Source: an uncultured beta proteobacterium
GTDB taxonomy: Bacteria > Pseudomonadota > Gammaproteobacteria > Burkholderiales > Burkholderiaceae_C
Assembly (NCBI GenBank): GCA_903832285.1
Contig: CAILAY010000189.1
Span: 1-64,000, forward strand
Direction: 5' to 3'
Length of the DNA: 64,000 bases
A model generated the notes under the pieces. It ran no database searches. It worked only from the letters and a program-made list of their open reading frames with translations, and was not told the DNA's origin. Each line of letters opens with the position of its first letter. The stretch's first letter is position 1. Made by a program: the position numbers and the translations under genes. Of this stretch, positions 8,146 to 15,794 are shown piece after piece.

Positions 8146-11100
8146 TTAGATCCGCCGGCCAAAGCCGCCACCGCCGGGAGTCTGGATTTCCATCAGGTCA
8201 CCTGGATGCATCTGCACCTGACCGATATGACCCAATTCTTCGATCGAACCATCGATGCGAAACACCCGGTTGACTCCAAACGCGCCGTCTTCGCCACCCG
8301 CCATTCCGAAGGATCCCCGCACCCGTCCGTTAGACAAGATGCTGGCGCTCATGTCCTCCAGAAACCGCACCCGGCGCACGCCGCCGTCACCGCCGTGCCA
8401 GCGCCCTGCACCACCGGAACCGGCACGAATTTCGTAACTTTCCAGGCGCACCGGAAAACGAAATTCCAGCACCTCGGGGTCGGTCAGCCGCGAGTTCGTC
8501 ATGTGCGTCTGCACCACCGCTGTCCCATCAAATCCGCCCACCAGCGTCCCTGCGGGGTCGAACACGCCACCGGCGCCGCTGCCACCGGAAATGGTCTCAT
8601 AGTACTGGTGCCGCTCGTTGCCAAACGTGAAGTTGTTCATGGTGCACTGACTCGCCGCCATCACGCCCAGAGCGCCATACAAGGCGTTGGTGATGCAGGT
8701 TGACGTTTCGACGTTGCCCGCGACCACCGAAGCTGGCGGATTCGGGTTCAGCATGGACCCCTGCGGAATGATGACCTTGAGCGGCTTCAGACAGCCGGCA
8801 TTGAGCGGAATGTCGTCGTCCACCAGCGTGCGAAACACGTATAGCACGGCGGCCATGCAAACGGCCGTGGGCGCGTTGAAGTTGTTGTCTTGTTGCGGTG
8901 AGGTGCCGGTGAAATCGATCTCGGCGCTGCGCCCCTGACGGTTCACGCGCACGGCAACCTGGATCTGCGCCCCGTTGTCCAGTGGCAGGGTGAACCGCAA
9001 TGGCGCCGCATCCGTGTCGCGGGAGCCGGTCAAGTGGAATCTCGCGCCAATCAGGTCGATCGCCCTGCGCACCGCTTCTTCGGCATTGTCCTGCACGTGG
9101 CGCATGTAGGCCTGCACCACAGGCAAGCCAAAGTGCTCCACCATCTTGCGCAACTCCTGCACGCCCTTTTCATTGGCAGCAATCTGCGCTTTCAGGTCTG
9201 CCAGATTCTGCTGGGGATTGCGCGACGGGTAGGGTCCGCTTTGCAGCAAAGCGATGATCTCGGCTTCGCGCAGCACGCCCTGGTCGACCAGCAGGAAGTT
9301 GTTGATTTGCACGCCCTCTTCCTCGATGCGTGTGGAAAACGGCGGCATCGATCCGGGCGTGATACCGCCCACGTCGGCATGGTGGCCACGCGAACCGACA
9401 TAGAACGTGGGCGCGTCGTTCAGATACACCGGCGTGATGACGGTGATGTCGGGCAAATGGGTGCCGCCGTGGTAAGGGTCGTTCAGCACATAGACATTAC
9501 CGGGCCGCATGGTGGCAGCGTTTTCTCGCACCACGGTCTTGATGCTCTCTCCCATGGAACCCAGATGCACCGGCATGTGCGGCGCATTCGCGATCAGGTT
9601 TCCTTGCGTGTCAAACAGCGCACAACTGAAGTCCAACCGTTCCTTGATATTCACCGAGTAGGCCGTGTTCTGCAGTTGCAGACCCATCTGCTCCGCAATG
9701 TTCATGAACAAGTTGTTGAACACTTCCAGCAGCACCGGATCGACGGTGGTACCGGCTGCAAACTGGAGCGTACGCGGCTGGCGGCGGTCCAGCAGCAGAT
9801 GGTCCATGTCGGTCACAACAGCCGTCCACCCTGGCTCCACGACGGTCGTCGCATTCTTCTCAGCGATGATGGCCGGGCCCGCAACCACATCGCCTGGCCG
9901 CAGGTCCTCGCGTACCACCAACACCGCATCCCACCATCGGCCACCCGAGTACATGGGAACGCCATCCCGCACTTGCGCGCGGCGCGGCAGTTCGCGTGGC
10001 GCGTGCAGGCTGTGGCGTGGCTCGCCCGGAGCATCGCCCGCGACCACCGCCTCCACGGACACTGCCTCCACCATCAGGCCCTTGCCTTGCATCAGAAACG
10101 AGAAGCGCTGCCGGTAAGCGCCTTCGAAATCCGCGGTGATGCGCTCCAGCATCAGTTCCCGCGGGCACGCGGATGGATAGGGCAGCACCAGGGCAGAGTC
10201 GCTGCCCTGGTAGCGCACATGCAATCGGCTGCGCACGGTGATATCACCCCTGTTGACCTGCTGCCGCGCCAGTTCATTCCGCGCTGCGTCCGCGAGTTGT
10301 TCGAGCTGCAATTCGATCGGCGACAGCGCATGTTCATCCAATCCGAGTTCCACCGCCTGCTCCCGCATCACGGACTGATCAGCCAGGCCCATGCCATAGG
10401 CAGAAAGCACTCCCGCCATTGGATGCACGAAGATACGCGTCATGCCCAGGGCATCGGCCACCAGGCAGGCGTGCTGGCCACCGGCCCCGCCGAAGCATTG
10501 CAGGGTGTAGCCCGTGACGTCGTAGCCGCGCGCGACCGAAATCTTTTTGATGGCATTGGCCATTTGCTGCACAGCGATCTGGATGAAGCCTTCGGCACAA
10601 ACTTCAGGCGACTGGTCGGCCTGTCGTGCAAGCGCGGTGAAGCTCGATTGCGCCGCTTCCAGGCTCAGGGATTCGTCGGCATGCGGTCCGAACACCTTGG
10701 GAAAAAAGCGCGGCTGGATCTTGCCCAAAAGAACATTGGCATCCGTCACCGTCAAGGGTCCACCGCGGCGGTAGCTCGCCGGTCCGGGGTTGGCTCCCGC
10801 ACTTTGCGGTCCCACTCGAAAACGGGCGCCGTCAAATGCCAGGATGGAACCGCCACCGGCCGCCACGGTGTGGATGCTCATCATGGGCGCGCGCATTCGC
10901 ACGCCTGCCACCTGGGTCTCGAATTCCCGCTCGAACTCGCCCGCGAAGTGCGACACGTCAGTGGAGGTACCTCCCATGTCAAAGCCGATCACCTTGTCGA
11001 TACCCGCAATCGCAGCCGTGCGCGCCATGCCCACAATGCCGCCCGCCGGGCCGCTCAGAATGGCGTCCTTGCCCTGAAAGCTGTGGGCATCGGTCAAACC

Positions 11101-11838
11101 ACCGGATGACTGCATGAAGAACAGTGGGACCCCGGGCATCTCTGCGGCCACCTGTTGCACATAGCGACTCAAAATGGGCGACAGGTAGGCGTCCACCACG
11201 GTGGTGTCGCCGCGGCTCACGAACTTCATCATCGGACTGGTTTCGTGCGAGGTGCTGATCTGGGTAAAGCCGATTTCCTGCGCAATGCGCTTGGCAGCCA
11301 GTTCATGCGCGGTGTAGCGGTAGCCGTGCATGAACACGATCGCCACGCTGCGCAGTCCGCTCCGGTACTGCGCTTGAAGCTCCTCTTTCAACAGCACTTC
11401 ATTCAACCGCTGAATCACTTCGCCGTGCGCGCTCACGCGCTCCTGCGCCTGCACGACGGCGCTGTACAGAAGCTCGGGCAAGACGATGCTGCGGTCGAAG
11501 ATGCGCGGCCGATTCTGATACGCGATGCGCAGCGCATCGCGAAAACCCTGCGTCGTCACCAGCAGCGTGGGTTCACCCTTTCGCTCCAGCAGCGCGTTCG
11601 TCGCCACCGTCGTTCCCATCTTCACGCACTCCACTTGGTCCGGTGTGACCGCCTGATCGCTTCGCAGACCCAGCAGTTGCCTGATACCCGCAACGGCCGC
11701 GTCACGGTACTGTTCGGGGCTCTCGCTCAGGAGTTTGTGCGTGACCAGTGTTCCGTCAGGCCGCCGCCCCACCACGTCGGTGAAGGTGCCGCCACGGTCG
11801 ATCCAGAACTGCCAGCGTTTCGTGCCATTGATTTCCAT
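8146..11838 (-). CDS. oplaH: 5-oxoprolinase (ATP-hydrolysing), fused HyuA-HyuB type
   Basis: A 1230-residue single chain. The N-terminal part (about 1-690) is hydantoinase A-like with actin-fold ATP motifs ([28 protein letters not shown]). The C-terminal part (about 700-1230) is hydantoinase B-like ([42 protein letters not shown]). This length and order match eukaryote-type ATP-dependent 5-oxoprolinase, which opens 5-oxoproline (pyroglutamate) to glutamate; related enzymes act on hydantoins or N-methylhydantoin. The regulator gene lies 41 bases upstream on the same strand, and a TRAP transporter is divergent, suggesting an uptake-and-use locus. Substrate is inferred from family only. Confidence 0.9.
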   Translation of the reverse strand: MEINGTKRWQFWIDRGGTFTDVVGRRPDGTLVTHKLLSESPEQYRDAAVAGIRQLLGLRSDQAVTPDQVECVKMGTTVATNALLERKGEPTLLVTTQGFRDALRIAYQNRPRIFDRSIVLPELLYSAVVQAQERVSAHGEVIQRLNEVLLKEELQAQYRSGLRSVAIVFMHGYRYTAHELAAKRIAQEIGFTQISTSHETSPMMKFVSRGDTTVVDAYLSPILSRYVQQVAAEMPGVPLFFMQSSGGLTDAHSFQGKDAILSGPAGGIVGMARTAAIAGIDKVIGFDMGGTSTDVSHFAGEFEREFETQVAGVRMRAPMMSIHTVAAGGGSILAFDGARFRVGPQSAGANPGPASYRRGGPLTVTDANVLLGKIQPRFFPKVFGPHADESLSLEAAQSSFTALARQADQSPEVCAEGFIQIAVQQMANAIKKISVARGYDVTGYTLQCFGGAGGQHACLVADALGMTRIFVHPMAGVLSAYGMGLADQSVMREQAVELGLDEHALSPIELQLEQLADAARNELARQQVNRGDITVRSRLHVRYQGSDSALVLPYPSACPRELMLERITADFEGAYRQRFSFLMQGKGLMVEAVSVEAVVAGDAPGEPRHSLHAPRELPRRAQVRDGVPMYSGGRWWDAVLVVREDLRPGDVVAGPAIIAEKNATTVVEPGWTAVVTDMDHLLLDRRQPRTLQFAAGTTVDPVLLEVFNNLFMNIAEQMGLQLQNTAYSVNIKERLDFSCALFDTQGNLIANAPHMPVHLGSMGESIKTVVRENAATMRPGNVYVLNDPYHGGTHLPDITVITPVYLNDAPTFYVGSRGHHADVGGITPGSMPPFSTRIEEEGVQINNFLLVDQGVLREAEIIALLQSGPYPSRNPQQNLADLKAQIAANEKGVQELRKMVEHFGLPVVQAYMRHVQDNAEEAVRRAIDLIGARFHLTGSRDTDAAPLRFTLPLDNGAQIQVAVRVNRQGRSAEIDFTGTSPQQDNNFNAPTAVCMAAVLYVFRTLVDDDIPLNAGCLKPLKVIIPQGSMLNPNPPASVVAGNVETSTCITNALYGALGVMAASQCTMNNFTFGNERHQYYETISGGSGAGGVFDPAGTLVGGFDGTAVVQTHMTNSRLTDPEVLEFRFPVRLESYEIRAGSGGAGRWHGGDGGVRRVRFLEDMSASILSNGRVRGSFGMAGGEDGAFGVNRVFRIDGSIEELGHIGQVQMHPGDLMEIQTPGGGGFGRRI

Positions 11839-11879
11839 GTCGTCTCGCTATTCGAAGTCGAAGTGCATCGGGACAGCGG

Positions 11880-12431
11880 TCACAGGCTGGCCGCCGATCG
11901 CGCGGCCTGATCGTAGATGCCCGACAGCAGCCGCAGCAGCCGGGCCAGTTCGCCGATGTCCTTGTTCAGCGCATCGTTGGCGTTGAGTGCGTTGATCAGG
12001 CAGGACTCGCGGATCTCGCGATAGCGCTCCACGTAGCGGCGACCCTGGTCGGTGGACGCGTAGGTAACTTCCTTGCCGCTTTTGTGCGACGCCACGACGC
12101 CCAGGTTTTGCAGCTTCTTCAGTGAGTAGTTGATCAGGTGCGTGTCTTCCACGTTCATGATGAAGCAGATATCGGCGAGCCGCTTGTCACGGGCCCGGTG
12201 CGTCACGTGGTGCAGCACCAGCACGTCCAACGGCGTCAGGTCCTTCAGGCCTGCGGCGCTCATGCAGTGTGCAATCCAACGGTGAAACGCGTTGCCCGCG
12301 ACGATCAGGCCGAATTCGAACTCGCTCATCTCCGCGCTTCGCGGTGACACCAGATGCGCCGAGGACACGATCGCCGGCGCGCGGGCAGCCGGCTGCGTCG
12401 GGTTCGATCTGGCTGGAGATTTCTTGGTCAT
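11880..12431 (-). CDS. MarR-type winged-helix regulator
   Basis: A 183-residue DNA-binding protein. After a Pro/Ala-rich N-terminal stretch, the central part (LTPLDVLVLHHVTHRARDKR to GVVASHKSGKEVTYASTDQG) has the helix-turn-helix and wing layout of MarR proteins. I chose the start at 12431 because GAGG lies about ten bases upstream; the open frame continues 38 codons further but would cover the divergent promoter region. It is transcribed away from the TRAP genes and towards oxoprolinase, so it probably controls one or both. The bound ligand is unknown; 5-oxoproline or a related lactam is a guess. Confidence 0.82.
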   Translation of the reverse strand: MTKKSPARSNPTQPAARAPAIVSSAHLVSPRSAEMSEFEFGLIVAGNAFHRWIAHCMSAAGLKDLTPLDVLVLHHVTHRARDKRLADICFIMNVEDTHLINYSLKKLQNLGVVASHKSGKEVTYASTDQGRRYVERYREIRESCLINALNANDALNKDIGELARLLRLLSGIYDQAARSAASL

Positions 12432-12466
12432 GGGTCGAGTACCTCGTCGCAGGGCTGCTGCGTGAA

Positions 12467-12497
12467 ATGAATTGTAGGCAGTTAAATGACAATTCAT
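12467..12497. promoter_or_regulatory. Candidate operator: perfect 9-bp inverted repeat
   Basis: ATGAATTGT and ACAATTCAT are perfect reverse complements with 13 bases between them, in the 166-base gap between the divergent regulator and TRAP genes. The next 3' bases (GACAA...TTGTC, 12488-12505) repeat part of the motif. Position and symmetry fit a MarR-type binding site controlling both directions. Confidence 0.5.
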
Positions 12498-12597
12498 CAA
12501 CGATTTGTCGACAGTTAGGGAAAACACCGATCGGGTTCGACGCAATCCGTTTTACATTCGGTCGAACGCTTTTTCACCTCAAACCCATGGAGTTTTC

Positions 12598-13575
12598 ATG
12601 AAACGTCGCCTGTTCTCCCTGACCGCCGTTGCCGCGCTCACCCTGGCTGCCGGATCCGCCTTCGCTCAGACCAAATGGGACCTGCCCGCTGCGTACCCCA
12701 CGACCAACTTCCATACCGAAAACATTGCGCAGTTCGCTCAGGATATCGACAAGGCCACGGGCGGCAAGCTCAAGATCACTGTGCACGCCAATGCCTCGCT
12801 CTTCAAGGCGAATGAGATCAAACGCGCAGTGCAGGGCGGACAGGCGCAGATCGGCGAAATCCTGCTGGTGAACTTCGAGAACGAAAACCCCATTTACGGT
12901 ATGGACGGACTGCCCTTCCTGGCCACCAGCTACGCCGACAGCCGCAAGCTTTATGCGGCGCAGAAACCCGCGCTGGACAAAGTGCTTGGCGCGCAGGGCA
13001 TGAAGCTGCTGTACGCCGTGGCTTGGCCGCCGCAAGGACTGTACGTCAACAAGGAAATCAAATCGGTCGCCGACATGCGCGGAGTGAAGTGGCGCGCCTA
13101 CAGCCCGGCCACATCCAAGATGGCCGAGTTGATCGGCGCTCAGCCTGTCACCATCCAGGCTGCCGAGGTGAGTCAGGCGTTCGCCACCGGTGTGGTTGAC
13201 AGCATGATGAGTTCGGGGGCCACCGGCTACGACACCAAGATCTTCGAGAGCGTGAAGTACTGGTATGACACCCAGGCCTGGCTGCCCAAGAACGCCGTGA
13301 TCGTGAACCTCAAGGCCTTCAACGCACTGGACGCAGCGACCCAGGCCGCAGTAACAAAGGCGGCCGCGGACGCCGAAGTGCGCGGCTGGAAGATGAGCCA
13401 GGAAAAGAACGACTGGTACAAGGCCGAACTCACGAAGAAAGGCATGAAGATCCTGCCGCCCAGCCCCAAGCTCGCAGCCGACCTGAAACAGGTCGGTGAC
13501 ATCATGGTCGCCGACTGGGAGAAGAAGGCCGGCCCCGAAGGGCAAGCCATCATCGCCGCCTTCCGCAAGAAATAA
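12598..13575 (+). CDS. TRAP transporter solute-binding protein (DctP family)
   Basis: A 325-residue periplasmic protein. Residues 1-23 are a signal peptide ending AGSAFA-QTKWD. The mature chain shows DctP features, including the NENPIYGMDGLPFLA segment and the ligand-facing Arg in MRGVKWRAYSPAT. The start at 12598 has GGAG seven bases upstream and puts the signal peptide at the N-terminus; earlier in-frame ATGs would precede it with a non-signal extension. The small and large permease genes follow within 24 bases, making a complete three-part transporter. The neighbouring oxoprolinase suggests that the solute may be 5-oxoproline or a related cyclic imide. Confidence 0.93.
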   Translation: MKRRLFSLTAVAALTLAAGSAFAQTKWDLPAAYPTTNFHTENIAQFAQDIDKATGGKLKITVHANASLFKANEIKRAVQGGQAQIGEILLVNFENENPIYGMDGLPFLATSYADSRKLYAAQKPALDKVLGAQGMKLLYAVAWPPQGLYVNKEIKSVADMRGVKWRAYSPATSKMAELIGAQPVTIQAAEVSQAFATGVVDSMMSSGATGYDTKIFESVKYWYDTQAWLPKNAVIVNLKAFNALDAATQAAVTKAAADAEVRGWKMSQEKNDWYKAELTKKGMKILPPSPKLAADLKQVGDIMVADWEKKAGPEGQAIIAAFRKK

Positions 13576-13593
13576 GTCGGCGTCAGGACGACC

Positions 13594-14103
13594 ATGCGTG
13601 CGGCATTGAACAGGCTCTACGATGCCGCCGCATGGGCCGCGGCGCTGATGATGGTCGGCACGCTGTCGATGGTGGTGCTGGGCATGCTGGACCGTTATCT
13701 GGCCATCGGCATCCGCGGCACCGACATGTATGCGGGTTACTGCATGGCTGGCGCGGGCTTTCTGGCGCTGGCGCACACGCTCAAGAAGAACGAGCACATC
13801 CGGGTCACGCTGCTGGTAAACAGCCTGTCACCAGGGCGCAAGCATTGGCTGGAAATCTGGTGCCTGAGCGCTGCGGTATTCCTGGCGGGGCTGTTCTGCT
13901 TTTACAGCATCAAGCTCTCCTACCAGTCCTGGGATTTCAACGATGTCTCCACTGGTAATGATGCAACTCCCCTGTGGATTCCACAGATCGGCATGGCGCT
14001 GGGGACGCTGGTGTTGATGATCGCCTTCCTGGACGAACTGGTGCTGGAGTGGCGCGGCCAACGCGTCACGGTCGACAGCGACGAAGCACTGCACAACGAA
14101 TAA
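13594..14103 (+). CDS. TRAP transporter small permease (DctQ family)
   Basis: A 169-residue membrane protein with four predicted helices (about 15-37, 47-65, 87-108 and 130-150) and the DctQ-type motif DMYAGYCMAGAGFLALAHTL followed by KKNEHIRVTLL. DctQ scaffolds the large permease in sodium-driven TRAP carriers. It starts 18 bases after the binding-protein gene and ends six bases before the large subunit. Confidence 0.92.
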   Translation: MRAALNRLYDAAAWAAALMMVGTLSMVVLGMLDRYLAIGIRGTDMYAGYCMAGAGFLALAHTLKKNEHIRVTLLVNSLSPGRKHWLEIWCLSAAVFLAGLFCFYSIKLSYQSWDFNDVSTGNDATPLWIPQIGMALGTLVLMIAFLDELVLEWRGQRVTVDSDEALHNE

Positions 14104-14109
14104 GACGCC

Positions 14110-15405
14110 ATGAGTGATATTGGAATTACCGCGCTGCTGATCGTCTCGCTGTTCCTGATTCTGGGCAGTGGTGTGTGGATCGGGCTCACGCTCACGGGTG
14201 TGGCCTGGATTGCGATGGAGCTGTTTTCATCACGACCTGCTGGCGACGCCATGGCTGTCACGATCTGGGGCACCTCGTCAAGTTGGACATTGACGGCATT
14301 GCCGCTGTTCATCTGGATGGGCGAGATCCTGTTTCGTACCAAACTCAGCGAGAGCATGTTCAAGGGGCTGGCGCCCTGGGTCAACTGGCTACCCGGTCGC
14401 CTGCTGCACACCAACGTCATCGGCTGCACCATTTTCGCGGCGGTCTCGGGATCAAGTGCTGCCACCTGCGCCACCATCGGCAAGATGACGCTGCCTGAAC
14501 TCACGCGCCGCGGCTATCCGCAGGACCAGATCATCGGCTCCCTTGCGGGCGCAGGAACGCTGGGACTCTTGATTCCGCCGTCCATCATCATGATCGTGTA
14601 CGGCGTCTCGGCCGAGGTCTCCATCTCTCAGCTGTTTGTCGCCGGCGTGCTGCCGGGCCTTTTGCTGGCATCGATGTTCAGCGGCTACATCATCGTCTGG
14701 TCGCTGCTGAACCCCGGAAAAATCCCCCCCAGCACCGAACGGTTCACGCTCAAGCAGCGCCTGTATGAGTCGCGCCATCTGATTCCTGTCATCGGCCTGA
14801 TCGGCGCGGTGCTGGGCAGCATCTATGCCGGCGTTGCCACAGCCACGGAAGCCGCTGCCGTGGGCGTGCTCGGCTCCTTTGTGCTGTCGGGCGTGCAGGG
14901 CTCGCTGAGTTGGAGCAACTTCAAGGAAGCGCTCATGGGTGCCACGCGCCTGTACTGCATGATCGCGCTGATTCTGGCGGGAGCGTCCTTTCTGACGCTG
15001 AGCATGGGCTATATCGGGCTGCCGCGCCATCTTGCGGAATTCGTCACTTCAATGGGTCTGAGCCCATTCATGCTGATCATCGTTTTGACCGTGTTCTACG
15101 CCATTCTGGGTTGCTTCCTGGATGGCATCTCGATGGTGGTGCTGACGATGGGTGTGATCCTGCCCACGGTGCAGGCCGCCGGGCTGGATCTGGTGTGGTT
15201 CGGCATCTTCATCGTGATCGTGGTGGAGATGGCGCAGATCACGCCACCCGTCGGTTTCAACCTGTTCGTGCTGCAGGGTATGACCGGCAAGGAGATCACG
15301 TACATCGCACGCGTGACCTTGCCGTTCTTCTTCCTGATGTGCGCGATGGTGCTGATGCTGTGGTTCTTCCCACGCATCGCTACCTGGTTGCCGGCACATA
15401 TGTGA
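14110..15405 (+). CDS. TRAP transporter large permease (DctM family)
   Basis: A 431-residue polytopic membrane protein of the usual DctM length. GTLGLLIPPSIIMIVYGV and the region ITPPVGFNLFVLQGMTG are the two pseudo-symmetric transport motifs. It forms the substrate channel with DctQ and takes solute from the binding protein at the expense of a sodium gradient. It closes the three-gene cluster; the 390 bases after it hold no gene, only repeats. Confidence 0.95.
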   Translation: MSDIGITALLIVSLFLILGSGVWIGLTLTGVAWIAMELFSSRPAGDAMAVTIWGTSSSWTLTALPLFIWMGEILFRTKLSESMFKGLAPWVNWLPGRLLHTNVIGCTIFAAVSGSSAATCATIGKMTLPELTRRGYPQDQIIGSLAGAGTLGLLIPPSIIMIVYGVSAEVSISQLFVAGVLPGLLLASMFSGYIIVWSLLNPGKIPPSTERFTLKQRLYESRHLIPVIGLIGAVLGSIYAGVATATEAAAVGVLGSFVLSGVQGSLSWSNFKEALMGATRLYCMIALILAGASFLTLSMGYIGLPRHLAEFVTSMGLSPFMLIIVLTVFYAILGCFLDGISMVVLTMGVILPTVQAAGLDLVWFGIFIVIVVEMAQITPPVGFNLFVLQGMTGKEITYIARVTLPFFFLMCAMVLMLWFFPRIATWLPAHM

Positions 15406-15416
15406 TTGCCTGATTG

Positions 15417-15557
15417 CCCGGGTTTCGTCCCGGCGGACGAGGTGGCATTTTCGATTCGAGTTTGCACTCGATGCATGCCGGGTCTCGCCGCGGCGGGCGA
15501 GGTATTTTTCTTTGCGTGCCCAAAGAAGAGTACCCAAAAGAAAGAGCAGCCGCAGTC
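15417..15557. repeat. Intergenic repeat with 60-bp internal tandem period (copy A)
   Basis: Two units start 60 bases apart (about 15419 and 15479). Each opens with CGGGT(T/C)TCG followed by a small inverted repeat (TCGTCC...GGACGA in unit 1, TCGCC...GGCGA in unit 2) and ends in another hairpin (TCGAGT-TTGC-ACTCGA; TTCTTTG-CGTGCC-CAAAGAA). A related sequence lies inverted at 20396-20470. Similar TTTCTTTG...CAAAGAA repeats are common between genes in beta- and gammaproteobacteria. Confidence 0.65.
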
Positions 15558-15636
15558 AGGTTCCCTTCGGGTTCCCTTGCGCTGCTCAGCCCTGCCAGGA
15601 TGGCGAAGCCCGGACAGCCAAAATCCAATCACCCAA

Positions 15637-15672
15637 ACCCACAAGGACGCGCCATGGTGCGTGCTCGTGGGT
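15637..15672. other. Long imperfect hairpin centred on CCATGG
   Basis: ACCCACAAGGACGCGCCA pairs with TGGTGCGTGCTCGTGGGT with two mismatches and one G-T type pair. It may be part of the neighbouring repeat or a terminator serving either flanking gene; no T-run follows. The rest of 15673-15794 holds nothing I recognise. Confidence 0.4.
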
Positions 15673-15794
15673 CCCTATTGACCGGCAAGACCCTTAACGG
15701 TTGCAGACCACCACCAATGCCAGCTTGCGGGCAATCCAATTTCATAATTCCGAAGTGCCTGTCAGTCGACTTTGTGTCGGGCGCCATGTCGCGT

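Noticed and set aside
9034-11109. 691-codon open frame antisense to oxoprolinase
   Set aside because: It lies wholly within a recognised gene, has Arg/His-rich composition and no recognisable domain.
11860-11890. A GGGACAG match near 11868 as a further palindrome copy
   Set aside because: The second arm and conserved edges are missing; a chance seven-base match.
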